Program-made: the position numbers and the translations under genes | The notes under the pieces: model-generated | The model's database searches: none | What the model was told of the DNA's origin: nothing | What the model saw: the letters and a program-made list of their open reading frames with translations, nothing else | Assembly: GCA_905221615.1 (NCBI GenBank) | Contig: CAJNDT010001284.1 | Location: 1-64,000, forward strand | DNA from: Symbiodinium sp. CCMP2592 | Lineage: Eukaryota; Sar; Dinophyceae; Suessiales; Symbiodiniaceae | DNA length: 64,000 nucleotides | Direction: 5' to 3' | In this document: in pieces, positions 30,000 through 41,610 of the stretch | How the letters are laid out: the number at the start of each line of letters is the position of its first letter | Numbering within the stretch: the first letter of the stretch is position 1

Positions 30000-31060
30000 G
30001 TGCGTTTGGGGCTTAAGGCGTCATGCTCCTTCCCAAATCCAGGCTCCAGACCCCAAATCCGGGTTCCAGACCCCAAATCCAGGCCCAGTCCAGGCCAGAC
30101 CCCAAATTCAGGCTAGTCCCAAATCCAAGCGCGATTTGGGGTCTGGAGCCTTGCGGCCTGGGACCTGGCTTTGGGACTGGGCCTGGATTTGGGGCCGGAC
30201 CCTGGATTTGGGACTGGAGCCTGGATTTGGGGCCTGGGACCTGGGTTTGGGGTCTGGAGCTTGGATTTGGGGTCTGGAGCCTGGGATTTGGACCGGGCCT
30301 GGGTCTGGAGCCTGGATTTGTCCTTCCCTTTCGTGGCCTGCTCCTGGCCTTTTGTGGCCTGGTCCTGGCCTTTCGTGGCCTGCTCCTGGCCTTTCGTGTG
30401 GCCTGCTCCTGGCCTTTCGTGTGGCCTGCTCCTGGCCTTTCGTGGCCTGCTCCTGGCCTTCGTGGCCTGCTCCTGGCCTTTCGTGGCCTGCTCCTGGCCT
30501 TTCGTGGCCTGCTCCTGGCCTCCAGTGTTTAGCGTTGGGCTCCCTTCCCTCCTCTTCCCTTCCCTCCCCTTCCCTCCCCTCCCCTCCCCTCCCCTCCCCT
30601 CCCCTCCCCTCCCCTCCCCTCCCCTCCCCCCGGCCTCCTCCCCTCCCCGCCCCTCCCCTCCCCTCCCCTCCCTCCCTCCCCTCCCCCCCTCCCCTCCCCT
30701 CCCCTCCCTCCCCTCGCCCTTCCCTCCCCCCCCACTCCCCTCCCCTCCCCTCCCCTCCCCTCCCCTCCCCTGCCCCCCCCCCTCCCCTCCTTTCGCCTCC
30801 CCTGCCCTCCCCTCCCCCTCCCCTCCCCTCCCCTCCCCTCCCCTCCCCTCGCCTCCCTCCCCTCCCCTCCCCTCCCCTCGCCTCCCCTCCCCTCGCCTCC
30901 CCTCCCCTCCCCTCCCCCCTCCCTCCCTCTTCACCCTCTCCCCTCCCCTCCCCTCCCCTCCCCATCCTCCCTCCCCTCCCCTCCCTCCCCCCCTCCCCTT
31001 CTTCCCCTCCCCTCTCTCCCCTCCCCTCCCTGCTTCCAGTGTTTAGCAGCCTCGGGTTTA
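30000..31060. repeat. 1.1-kb tandem unit 1: ATTTGGGG repeats, TCGTGGCCTGCTCCTGGCCT repeats, polypyrimidine tract
   Basis: The unit has three parts. The first holds repeats of CCCAAATCC, then ATTTGGGGTCTGGAGCCTGG (30030-30330). Next are about nine 21-24 bp repeats of CCTGCTCCTGGCCTTTCGTGG (30332-30523). Last is an almost pure C/T tract (30540-31032) of CCCCT repeats with rare G or A. The 300-700 codon ORFs across it are low-complexity artefacts. Confidence 0.9.
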
Positions 31061-32140
31061 AGGCTCCAGTTGTTAGGGCCTGGGGCTTAAGCGTCCTGCT
31101 CCTTCCCACATGCTCCAAACCCCAAAATCCGGTTCCAGACCCCCAATCCAGGCCCAGTCCGGCCAGCCCCAATCCAGGCTATCCCCAATCAATCGCGATT
31201 TGGGTCTGGAGCTTGCGTCCTGGGACCTGGCTTTTGGACGGGGCTGGATTTGGGGTCTGGAGCCCTGGCTTTGGGACTGGGCCTGGATTTGGGGCCGGAC
31301 CCTGGATTTGGGACTGGAGCCTGGATTTGGGGCCTGGGACCTGGATTTGGGGTCTGGAGCTTGGATTTGGGGTCTGGAGCCTGGGATTTGGACCGGGCCT
31401 GGGTCTGGAGCCCGGATTTGTACTTCCCTTTCGTGGCCTGCTCCTGGCCTTTTGTGGCCTGGTCCTGGCCTTTCGTGGCCTGCTCCTGGCCTTTCGTGTG
31501 GCCTGCTCCTGGCCTTTTGTGTGGCCTGCTCCTGGCCTTTCGTGGCCTGCTCCTGGCCTTTCGTGGCCTGCTCCTGGCCTTTCGTGGCCTGCTCCTGGCC
31601 TTTCGTGGCCTGCTCCTGGCCTCCAGTGTTTAGCGGCCTACGGTTTAGGGCTCCCTTCCCTCCCCTTCCCTCCCCTCCCCTCCCCTCCCCTCCCCTCCCC
31701 TCCCCTCCCGCCTCCCCTCCCCTCCTCCCCTCCTCCCCTCCCCTCCCCTCCCCTCCCCTCCCTCCCCCTCCCCTCCCTCCCCTCCCCTTCCTTCCCCCCC
31801 CACTCCCTCCCCTCCCCTCCCCTCCCCTCCCCTCCCCTCCCCCCTCCCCTCCCCTCCCCTGCCCCCCCTGCCCCCCCCTCCCCTCCTTTCGCATCCCTGC
31901 CATCCCCTCCCCCTCCCCTCCCCTCCCCTCCCCTCCCCTCCCCTCGCCTCCCTCCCCTCCCCTCCCCTCCCCTCCCCTCCCCCCCTCGCCATCCCCCCCC
32001 CTCCCCTCCCCCCCCCTCCCCCCCCCCCCCCTCCCCTCCCCTCCCCTCCCCTCCCCTCCCCTCCCCTCCCCTTCTTCCCCTCCCCTCTCCTCCCCTCCCC
32101 TCCCTGGCTTCCAGTGTTTAGCAGCCTCGGGTTTAAGGCT
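31061..32140. repeat. 1.1-kb tandem unit 2
   Basis: This repeats unit 1 in the same order. ATTTGGGG-type repeats lie at 31110-31430, the CCTGGCCTTTCGTGG repeats at 31434-31624, and the polypyrimidine tract at 31648-32104. Both units end in a TTCCAGTGTTTAGCAGCCTC motif (31030 and 32110). Confidence 0.9.
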
Positions 32141-32204
32141 CCAGTGTTTAGGGGCCTGGGGTTTAGGGCCAGGGCCTCCAGTGTTTGGCGGCCTACGGTT
32201 TTTA

Positions 32205-32700
32205 TCTGACAAGGCAAAAAGAAGGATGCTAGTTGACCTTGCTGGTTTCCATTTTGCAAGGCAAAAACAAGGATGCTAGTTGACCACGCTGGTTTCCATT
32301 TTGCAAGGCAAAAAGAAGGATGCTAGTTGGGCACTCTGGTTTCCTCCTGCAAAAACAAGGATGCTAGTTGACCACGCTGGTTTCCATCTGACAAGGCAAA
32401 AACAAGGATGCTAGTTGACCACGCTGGTTTCCATTTTGCAAGGCAAAAACAAGGATGCTAGTTGACCACGCTGGTTTCCATTTTGCAAGGCAAAAAGAAG
32501 GATGCTAGTTGCACACGCTGGTTTCCGTGTGCCAAGGCAAAAAAAGATGCTAGTTGACCATGCTGGTTTCCATCTGACAAGGCTAAGACAAGGATGCTAG
32601 TTGACCTGTTTCCATCTGACAAGGCAAAAAGAAGGATGCTAGTTGACCACGCTGGTTTCCATCTGACAAGGCAAAACCAAGGATGCTAGTTGCACACGAA
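32205..32700. repeat. 47-bp minisatellite, about eleven copies
   Basis: The unit is GGATGCTAGTTGACCACGCT followed by GGTTTCCATTTTGCAAGGCA and AAAACAA. GATGCTAGTTG recurs every 42-50 bp. Two linker variants alternate irregularly (ATTTTGCAAGG and ATCTGACAAGG). Confidence 0.9.
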
Positions 32701-33101
32701 GGTGTGCTTGTTAGTGTGCCACGGCCAAGGTTTTGAGTCGTTCTTGATCAGTTGCTCAATGCGCTGCCTTGAACGGTCATCGCAAAGAAGCTTGATAGCT
32801 GCAGTTGCTACTGTAAAGCGATGGCGTGACCGCAGCCTCAGCTGCTGTGGGTAGTGCTTTCTTCTTACACTTTCAACATTTTAACGGTAACTTACGGTCT
32901 ACTTGCGAATCGACGACGGTTGCAAATATGATAGATTCTTTGAGTCGTGAGTCGTATGTAAGTTAGTATTTAATAATTCAAGCCAAAAGAAATAAAACTA
33001 TAATTCTAATGTGAGGGGATTCTCTGGGCGGGTGGGGTTTATTCTTGAAGATAGCTTGACTAGAAATAGCTTGACCTTAAATCTTCAAAGCCAGAGCTGC
33101 T
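32701..33101. other. Unique spacer, nothing recognised
   Basis: This 400-bp stretch is the least repetitive part of the 27-44 kb region. I see no ORF, RNA or motif that I can support. Confidence 0.5.
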
Positions 33102-33187
33102 GAACCCTAAACCCTAAACCCTAAACCCTAAACCCTAAACCCTAAACCCTAAACCCTAAACCCTAAACCCTAAACCCTAAACCCTAA
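33102..33187 (-). repeat. Interstitial telomere-type tract, inverted (CCCTAAA)12
   Basis: About twelve perfect CCCTAAA repeats appear, the first in this orientation in the window. They directly abut the left end of the 6.6-kb inverted repeat at TTTTAGACGG. Confidence 0.95.
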
Positions 33188-33779
33188 ACCCTAAATTTTA
33201 GACGGCTCCGCCGAAGACGCGCCAGCGCAGGTTGTGGTTTGAAGAGCAAAAGGAAGGCAGCCCTAGATTTGAGCGGTCCTAAACCGTGAGCCCTAGATTT
33301 AAGGCGGCCCTAAACCGTTAGCCCTAGGTTTAGAGCTGATCACTTCATCAATCTTCGTGGTCACTTCATCAATCTTCGTGGGCACTTCATCAATCTTCGT
33401 GGGCACTTCATCAATCTTCGTGGGCACTTCATCAATCTTCGTGGGCTAAACCGTTCGCCCTGGATTTAGCCCTAAACCGCTAACCCTAGATTTAGGGCGG
33501 CCCTATACCGTTAGCCCTGGATTTAAGGCGGCCCTAACCTGATCGCCCTAGATTTAGCCCTAAGCCGCTAACTTAGGGTAAGAGGTCTAGTTAAAGGTTC
33601 AAGATTTATAAGGTTAAGGGGTTTAGTATGCAGTGTGTATAGAGTTTGTTTTACACATACCATATGTCCTATATATATATATATACTATATATACTATAT
33701 ATATATACTAAACCCCTTAACCTTAAACCTTAAACCCTCCGGTAGTTTGTTGGAGTCGCAGTAATAGGAGTGCACTAGC

Positions 33780-34123
33780 AGTGGTAGTTGTGGTAGTAGT
33801 AGTAGTAGTAATAGTAGTAGTAGTAGTACCACCAGTAGTAGCAGTAGTAGTAGTACTAGTAGTAGTAGTAGTAGTAATAGTAGTAGCAATAGTAGTGGTA
33901 GTAGTAGCAGTAGTAGTAGTTATAGTAGTAGCAGTAGTATTGGTAGTAGTAGTAGTAGTAGTGGGAGTAGTAGTAGTAGTAGTACTGGTAGTAGTAGGGG
34001 TAGACGTAGTAGTAGTAGTAATAGTGGTAGTAGTAGGAACAGTAATAGTAGTAGTAGTGGTGGTAGTAGTAATAGTAGTAGTAGTAGTAATAATAGTAGT
34101 AGTAGTAGTAGTAATAGTAGTGA

Positions 34124-34206
<83 letters not shown>

Positions 34207-34330
34207 GTAGTAGTATTAGTAGCAATAATAGTAGTAGTAGTAGTAGTAGTAGTAGTAGCAATAGTAGTAATGGCAGTAGTATTAGCAGTGGTAGTAGAAG
34301 TGGCAACAGTAATAGTTTTGGTAGCAATAA
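33780..34330. repeat. GTA/TAG trinucleotide array, outer left arm
   Basis: A long imperfect (GTA)n array with scattered A/G/C changes. Its complement lies at 38583-39175. Apparent poly-Val and poly-Leu ORFs are artefacts. Confidence 0.95.
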
Positions 34331-34489
34331 CAATAATGGTCTATGCTAGTCGGCAACTCACATAAAGACACGATCGAAACGCACAAGACATTGACTGTCG
34401 ATCGGGGGGGGGGGCCGCCTTCAGATTGTCACCGGACCGGCGCCAGATTAACACTGTCAGTCTCCGGAGCCAATCTGAAGGCGGCCCGT

Positions 34490-35290
34490 GTCAATCTGGC
34501 CCCCCCCCCTCCCCCCCCCTTCCAGATTGACACTGCCGCCCCGCGGATTGACACCGCCCCCCCCCCAGATTGACACTGCCGCCCCGCGGATTGACACCAC
34601 CCCCCCGTGTCCAAATCTGGACCCCCCCCCCCACCACCCCCTCAAGATTGACACTGCCGCCCCGCGGATTGACACCGCCCACCCCAGATTGAACCACTGC
34701 CGCCCCGCGGATTGACACCTTTCCCAGTGGTCCAATAACCCTGCCCCCCCCCCGCCCCCGGATTGACCACACGCCCCCACAACCCAGAGTGACACTGGGC
34801 CGACCGCGGATGACACCCCCACCCCCCCCGTCGTCAATCTGCCCCCCCCCCCCCCCCCCTCCAGATTGACATTGCAAACCCGCGGATTGACACCGCCCCC
34901 CCCCCAAGATTGCAATGCCGCCCCGCGGAATGTCAATTCTGCCCCCCACCCTCCAGATGACACTTGACGCCGCGGATTGACAAGGCCCCCACCAGATGAC
35001 ACTCGCGCCCCGGCGGATTGACACCCCCCCCCCGTTGGCAATCTGCCCCGCCCGCCTCCAGATTGACCCTGCCGCCCGCGGATTGACACCGCCCCCCCCC
35101 CCCAGATTGACACTGCCGCCCCAAGGATTGAAACCCCCCCCCCGCGTCAACTCTGCCCCCCCCCCCCCCCCCCTCCAGATGCTACTGCCGCCCCGCGGTT
35201 GACACCGCCCCCCCCCCCCCCCCCCCCCCCAGATTGACACTGCCGCCCCGCGGATTGACCCCCCCCCCCGTGTCAATCTGGCCCCCCCCC
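34490..35290. repeat. C-homopolymer array with GATTGACAC half-sites, left arm
   Basis: Runs of 6-20 C alternate with CAGATTGACACTGCCGCCCC and GCGGATTGACACC units. The mirrored G-run version is at 37622-38420. Run lengths differ strongly between arms. The G-rich strand has many G4-capable segments. Confidence 0.85.
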
Positions 35291-35329
35291 CCACGGGGAG
35301 TGTGACGCACCGGGCGGGCTTGCCGGCTA

Positions 35330-36000
35330 GGAAGCAAGGAAGATTGACAGGAAGTGTCAATATCTAGGGGCTTTAGCAGGGAAGATTGACCGGAAATGTC
35401 AATATCTAGGGGCTTTAGTCGGCCACTCACACAAAGACAGGCGCAGAAGATTGACAGGCAGTGTCAATCTTGGGGCTCTTGTCGGCCGCTCACACAAAGA
35501 CACGTCCTGAAGGCACGAAGATTGACAGCAAGTGTCAATCTTTAGGCTCTGGCCGGCTGCAAGGCCGAGAAGATTGACAGGAGGTGTCAATCTCTTGGGG
35601 CTCTAGTCGACCACAGCCCCATGGGGAGTGTGACGCACCGGGCGGGCTTTCCGGCTAGGAAGCACGGAAGATTGAGAGGAAGTGTCAATATCAAGGGGCT
35701 GTAGCAGGGAAGATTGACCTGAAGTGTCAATATCTAAGGGCTTTAGTGGGCCACTCACACAAAGACAGGCACACAAAGACACGTCCTGAAGGCACGAAGA
35801 TTGACAGCAAGTGTCAATCTTTAGGCTCTGGTCGGCTGCAAGGCCGAGAAGATTGACAGGAGGTGTCAATCTCTTGGGGCTCTAGTCGACCACAGCCCCA
35901 TAGAGAGTGTGACGCACCGGGCGGGCTTTCCGGCTAGGAAGCACGGAAGATTGACAGGAAGTGTCAATATCAAGGGGCTGCAGCACGGAAGATTGACACC
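35330..36000. repeat. GATTGACA-N5-TGTCAATC hairpins, left arm
   Basis: About ten 21-nt inverted repeats (for example GATTGACA-GGAGG-TGTCAATC) are spaced by 25-60 bp. They sit within a ~280-bp unit that is tandemly duplicated (35295-35600 and 35610-35905). Mirror copies are at 36920-37600. The stem is the A:T variant of the GATTGCC hairpins at 14-16.5 kb. Confidence 0.85.
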
Positions 36001-36002
36001 CT

Positions 36003-36113
36003 AGTAGTAATAGTGGTAGTAGTAGGAACAGTAATAGTAGTAGTAGTGGTGGTAGTAGTAATAGTAGTAGTAGTAGTAATAATAGTAGTAGTAATAGTAG
36101 TAATAGTAGTAGC

Positions 36114-36150
<37 letters not shown>

Positions 36151-36187
36151 TTATTATTAGTAGTAGTAGTAGTATTAGTAGCAATAA

Positions 36188-36238
<51 letters not shown>

Positions 36239-36663
36239 CAATAGTAGTAATGGCAGTAGTATTAGCAGTGGTAGTAGAAGTGGCAACAGTAATAGTATTG
36301 GTAGAAATAACAATAATGGTCTATGCTAGTCGGCAACTCACATAAAGACACGATCGAAACGCACAAGACATTGACTGTCGATCGGGGGGGGGGGGGCTCC
36401 AGATTGACACGGGTCGCCTTCAGATTGTCACCGGACCGGCGCCAGATTAACACTGTCAATCTCCGGAGCCAATCTGAAGGCGGCCCGTGTCAATCTGGAG
36501 CCCCCCCCCCCCCCCCCCGATCGACAGTCAATGTCTTGTGCGTTTCGATCGTGTCTTTATGTGAGTTGCCGACTAGCATAGACCATTATTGTTATTGCTA
36601 CCAATACTATTACTGTTGCCACTTCTACTACCACTGCTAATACTACTGCCATTACTACTATTG

Positions 36664-36714
<51 letters not shown>

Positions 36715-36751
36715 TTATTGCTACTAATACTACTACTACTACTAATAATAA

Positions 36752-36800
<49 letters not shown>

Positions 36801-36911
36801 GCTACTACTATTACTACTATTACTACTACTATTATTACTACTACTACTACTATTACTACTACCACCACTACTACTACTATTACTGTTCCTACTACTACCA
36901 CTATTACTACT
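36003..36911. repeat. Inner GTA arrays and palindrome centre
   Basis: Two inner trinucleotide arrays (36003-36320 on this strand as GTA, 36583-36911 as TAC) flank the centre. The centre (36380-36520) has G(12-14)CTCCAGATTGACACGGG on the left and its complement on the right. The spacer is about 41 nt, beginning TCACCGGACCGGCGCC. The same GC-rich unit also occurs in the outer parts of the arms near 34400 and 38440. Confidence 0.85.
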
Positions 36912-36919
36912 AGGGTTTC

Positions 36920-38420
36920 AATCTTCCGTGCTGCAGCCCCTTGATATTGACACTTCCTGTCAATCTTCCGTGCTTCCTAGCCGGAAAGCCCGCCCGGTGC
37001 GTCACACTCTCTATGGGGCTGTGGTCGACTAGAGCCCCAAGAGATTGACACCTCCTGTCAATCTTCTCGGCCTTGCAGCCGACCAGAGCCTAAAGATTGA
37101 CACTTGCTGTCAATCTTCGTGCCTTCAGGACGTGTCTTTGTGTGCCTGTATTTGTGTGAGTGGCCCACTAAAGCCCTTAGATATTGACACTTCAGGTCAA
37201 TCTTCCCTGCTACAGCCCCTTGATATTGACACTTCCTCTCAATCTTCCGTGCTTCCTAGCCGGAAAGCCCGCCCGGTGCGTCACACTCCCCATGGGGCTG
37301 TGGTCGACTAGAGCCCCAAGAGATTGACACCTCCTGTCAATCTTCTCGGCCTTGCAGCCGGCCAGAGCCTAAAGATTGACACTTGCTGTCAATCTTCGTG
37401 CCTTCAGGACGTGTCTTTGTGTGAGCGGCCGACAAGAGCCCCAAGATTGACACTGCCTGTCAATCTTCTGCGCCTGTCTTTGTGTGAGTGGCCGACTAAA
37501 GCCCCTAGATATTGACATTTCCGGTCAATCTTCCCTGCTAAAGCCCCTAGATATTGACACTTCCTGTCAATCTTCCTTGCTTCCTAGCCGGCAAGCCCGC
37601 CCGGTGCGTCACACTCCCCGTGGGGGGGGGGGGCCAGATTGACACGGGGGGGGGGGTCAATCCGCGGGGCGGCAGTGTCAATCTGGGGGGGGGGGGGGGG
37701 CCGGTGTCAATCGCGGGGGGCAGTGGTCCATCTGGAGGGGGGGGCAGATTGACGCGGGGTTGGGTGTCATCCGTGGGGCTGCCGTGTCAATCTGGGGGGG
37801 GGGGGGGCGTGTCAATCCGCTGGCGGCAAGTGGTCAATCTGTATGCGGGGCGGGCAGATTGACACGGGGGGGGTTGTGTTCAATCCGCGGAGGCGGCAGT
37901 GTCAATCTGGGGGGGGGGGCGCTTGTCCATCCGTGGAAGGGCGGCAGTGTCAATCTGGAGGGGGGGGGGGGCAGATTGACATTCCGCGGGGCGGCAATGC
38001 CAATCTGTGGGGGGGGGGCGGTGTCAATCCGCGGGGGGGCAATGTCAATCTGGAGGGGGGGGGGGGGGGGGGGGGGGGGGTGCAGCTTGACACGGTGGGG
38101 GGGGGGGGGTGTCAATATTCCGCGGGCGGACAAGTGTCATCTGGGGGGGGGGGGGGGGTGTCCATCCGGGGGGCGGGGGGGGGCAGATTGGACAAAGGGG
38201 AAGGTGTCAAATCCGGCTGGGCGGCAGTGTCAATCTGGCGCCGGTCCGGTGTCAATCCGCGGGGCGGCAGTGTCAATCTGGAGGGGGGGGGGGGGGGGGT
38301 CCAGATGAACACGGGGGGGTGGTGTCAATCCGTGGGGGCGGCAGTGTCAATCTGGGGGGGGGGCGGTGTCAATCCGCGGGGCGGCAGTGTCAATCTGGAA
38401 GGGGGGGGGAGGGGGGGGGG
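36920..38420. repeat. Right-arm hairpins and G-run array
   Basis: This is the reverse complement of 34490-36000. Hairpins occupy 36920-37600. From 37622 to 38420, G-runs of 7-30 alternate with GTGTCAATCCGCGGGGCGGC and CAGTGTCAATCTGG. Confidence 0.85.
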
Positions 38421-38662
38421 CCAGATTGACACGGGCCGCCTTCAGATTGGCTCCGGAGACTGACAGTGTTAATCTGGCGCCGGTCCGGTGACAATCTGAA
38501 GGCGGCCCCCCCCCCCCGATCGACAGTCAATGTCTTGTGCGTTTCGATCGTGTCTTTATGTGAGTTGCCGACTAGCATAGACCATTATTGTTATTGCTAC
38601 CAAAACTATTACTGTTGCCACTTCTACTACCACTGCTAATACTACTGCCATTACTACTATTG

Positions 38663-38701
<39 letters not shown>

Positions 38702-38735
38702 TTATTGCTACTAATACTACTACTACTACTAATAA

Positions 38736-38815
<80 letters not shown>

Positions 38816-39757
38816 TCACTACTATTACTACTACTACTACTACTATTATTACTACTACTACTACTACTACTATTACTACTACCACCACTACTACTACTAT
38901 TACTGTTCCTACTACTACCACTATTACTACTACTACTACGTCTACCCCTACTACTACCAGTACTACTACTACTACTACTGCCACTACTACTACTACTACT
39001 ACCAATACTACTGCTACTACTATAACTACTACTACTGCTACTACTACCACTACTATTGCTACTACTATTACTACTACTACTACTAGTACTACTACTACTG
39101 CTACTACTGGTGGTACTACTACTACTACTACTATTACTACTACTACTACTACCACAACTACCACTGCTAGTGCACTCCTATTACTGCGACTCCAACAAAC
39201 TACCGGAGGGTTTAAGGTTTAAGGTTAAGGGGTTTAGTATATATATATAGTATATATAGTATATATATATATATAGGACATATGGTATGTGTAAAACAAA
39301 CTCTATACACACTGCATACTAAACCCCTTAACCTTATAAATCTTGAACCTTTAACTAGACCTCTTACCCTAAGTTAGCGGCTTAGGGCTAAATCTAGGGC
39401 GATCAGGTTAGGGCCGCCTTAAATCCAGGGCTAACGGTATAGGGCCGCCCTAAATCTAGGGTTAGCGGTTTAGGGCTAAATCCAGGGCGAACGGTTTAGC
39501 CCACGAAGATTGATGAAGTGCCCACGAAGATTGATGATGTGCCCACGAAGATTGATGAAGTGCCCACGAAGATTGATGAAGTGACCACGAAGATTGATGA
39601 AGTGATCAGCTCTAAACCTAGGGCTAACGGTTTAGGGCCGCCTTAAATCTAGGGCTCACGGTTTAGGACCGCTCAAATCTAGGGCTGCCTTCCTTTTGCT
39701 CTTCAAACCACAACCTGCGCTGGCGCGTCTTCGGCGGAGCCGTCTAAAATTTAGGTT

Positions 39758-41340
39758 TTAGGATTTAGGATTTAGGATTTAGGATTCAAGGTTTAGGATA
39801 TAGGATTTAAGATTTAGGATTTAGGTTTTAGGATTTAGGATTTAGGATCTAGGATTTAGCATCCGGAAATTTCGATTTTTGCTGGTGATTTTGAAGTGAC
39901 AAATTCTGTTCATAAAATGTGCCTTTTAGACAAGGCCGGTTGCGAATCTCGAGGTCCCCTCCTTTCTTTTCGTGTGGCTGCTCTTAAGCTTCCGGATGTC
40001 ACTATTTAGTGTAGGATTTAGGATTTAGGATTTAGGTTTTAGGGTTTAGGGTTTAGGATTTAGGATTTACGGTTTAGGATTTAGGATTTAGGATTTAGGA
40101 TTTAGGGTTTAGGATTTAGGATTTAGGATTTAGGATTTAGGTTTTAGGATTTAGGGTTTGGGATTTAGGATTCAGGATTTAGGGTTTAGGATTTAGGATT
40201 TAGGATTTAGCCTCCGGAAATTTGGATTTTTGCTGGTGCTTTTGGAATGACAAATTCTGTTCATAAAATGTGCCTTTTAGACAAGGCCGGTTGCGAATCT
40301 CGAGGTCCCCTCCTTTCTTTCGTGTGGCTGCTCTTAAGATTTCAATATTTAGTTCAAGATTTAGGATTTAGGATTTACGTTTTAGGGTTTAGGGTTTAGG
40401 ATTTAGGATTTAGGATTTAGGGTTTAGGATTTAGGATTTAGGATTTAGGATTTAGGATTTAGGGTTTAGGATTTAGGATTTAGGATTTAGGATTTAAGGT
40501 TTAGGATTTAGGATTTAGGATTTAGGATTTAGGATTTAGGGTTTAGGACTTAGGGTTTAGGATTTAGGATTTAAGGTTTAGGATTTAGGATTTAGCTCCC
40601 GGTAATTTGGATTTTTGCTGGTGATTTTGAAGTGACAAGTTCTGTTCATAAAATGTGCCTTTTAGACAAGGCCGGTTGCGAATCTCGAGGTCCCCTCCTT
40701 TCTTTTCGTGTGGCTGCTCTTAAGCTTCCGGATTTCAATATTTAGTGTAGGATTTAGGATTTAGGATTTAGGTTTTAGGGTTTAGGATTTAGGATTTAGG
40801 GTTTAGGATTTAGGATTTAGGATTTAGGATTTAAGATTTAGGGTTTAGGATTTAGGAATTTAGCAAACGATAAGGTTAAAGGGCCGAGCCGGCCCTTCCA
40901 TGCCGAAGGCCCGAAAAGAGCCGAGGCTACTCCCAGCGGTTGCCTAGGCCACAACTTAAACAACTGGAACGTTCATGGGTGCAAAAATAGGGATTTCTTG
41001 GATTTCCGGTTTCCAAAGCTGTCAAACGATAAGCTTGAAGGGCCGAGCCGGCCCTGCCATGCCGAAGGCCCGAAAAGGGCCGAGGCTACTCCCAGCACTT
41101 GCTTAAACCACAACTTCAACAACTGGAACGTTCATGGGTGCAAAAATATAAAAGCCCCCCTTGATAGGGGGTTGGGGGGTAGAAACCCTAAACCCTAATA
41201 GAGTATAGTTTGGGTGGCCGGGGTGGGTTTACAAGCAACGCGAGCGCGCGGCCCGGGGTGTTTCACACCCGAGCGCGCGACTTCGCCTGCCACACCCTAA
41301 ACCCTAAAACCCTAAACCCTAAAACCCTAAACCCTAAAAC
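39758..41340. repeat. Degenerate TTTAGGAT array with ~140-bp modules, unit 1
   Basis: Arrays of TTTAGGAT/TTTAGGG are interrupted by modules at about 39862, 40211 and 40595. Each runs from CTCCGGAAATTTGGATTTTTGCTGG through AAATTCTGTTCATAAAAT to CGAGGTCCCCTCCTTTCTTT. At 40862-41170 a GGGCCGAGCCGGCCC-containing unit appears twice in a row, followed by a C/G-run hairpin (41150-41185) and CCCTAAA repeats (about 41285-41338). The same order recurs about 2.25 kb downstream. Confidence 0.9.
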
Positions 41341-41610
41341 TAAGCGAGGGGCCGAAATCGTCGAACGACAGGCCCCGAGCGCTCTGGCCGAGGGCCTGAC
41401 AGCCCGAGCGCCCCTACGGAAAGAGCGGGACGCGGAGAGGGGAGGGTAAAGCCTCGCCGGTCTGACCTGCACAGGTCAACGGTGTAAAGCCCATGGCAAA
41501 CCCCAACGGGAAGTCTTCGAAATGAGGGACCGCCGTATCGGGACCACCTCTAGCGTAGCTATATAATAACCCCAAACCGTGCCCCATTTGCTCGGGTCCC
41601 TCTTTTTGGG
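41341..41610 (+). other. Unique GC-rich segment, possibly structured
   Basis: The segment occurs once in the window. It contains GGGGCC-gaaa-...-GGCCCC, GACCTG-CA-CAGGTC, and GGGACC...GGGTCCC followed by a T-run (CTCTTTTT), which is the form of a Pol III terminator. A TATATAA lies at about 41560. I could not match it to a known RNA, and it may be non-functional. Confidence 0.3.

Larger units (their letters stand above)
33188..39757. repeat. 6.6-kb inverted repeat (palindrome), arms ~3.25 kb, ~41-bp spacer
   Basis: The left arm (33188-about 36428) is repeated in reverse complement at about 36470-39757. The ends are TTTTAGACGGCTCCGCCGAA on the left and its complement on the right. Order from the outside in is: box with CGCCAGCGCAG; five 21-bp CACTTCATCAATCTTCGTGG repeats; an AT-rich TATATA stretch; a GTA trinucleotide array; homopolymer C or G runs with GATTGACAC half-sites; paired GATTGACA...TGTCAATC hairpins; a second GTA array; and a near-palindromic GC-rich centre. 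Arms differ by occasional substitutions (for example in the fourth 21-bp repeat) and homopolymer lengths. No gene is present. Confidence 0.9.

Noticed and set aside
29998-32121. 707-codon plus-strand ORF and several 270-390 codon ORFs on both strands
   Set aside because: They cross the CCCCT tracts and short repeats in several frames at once. Composition is almost only Pro/Ser/Leu or Gly/Glu/Arg, with no domain.
33695-39250. Poly-Val and poly-Leu ORFs of 60-200 codons
   Set aside because: They are translations of GTA/TAC trinucleotide arrays and appear in both strands and both palindrome arms.
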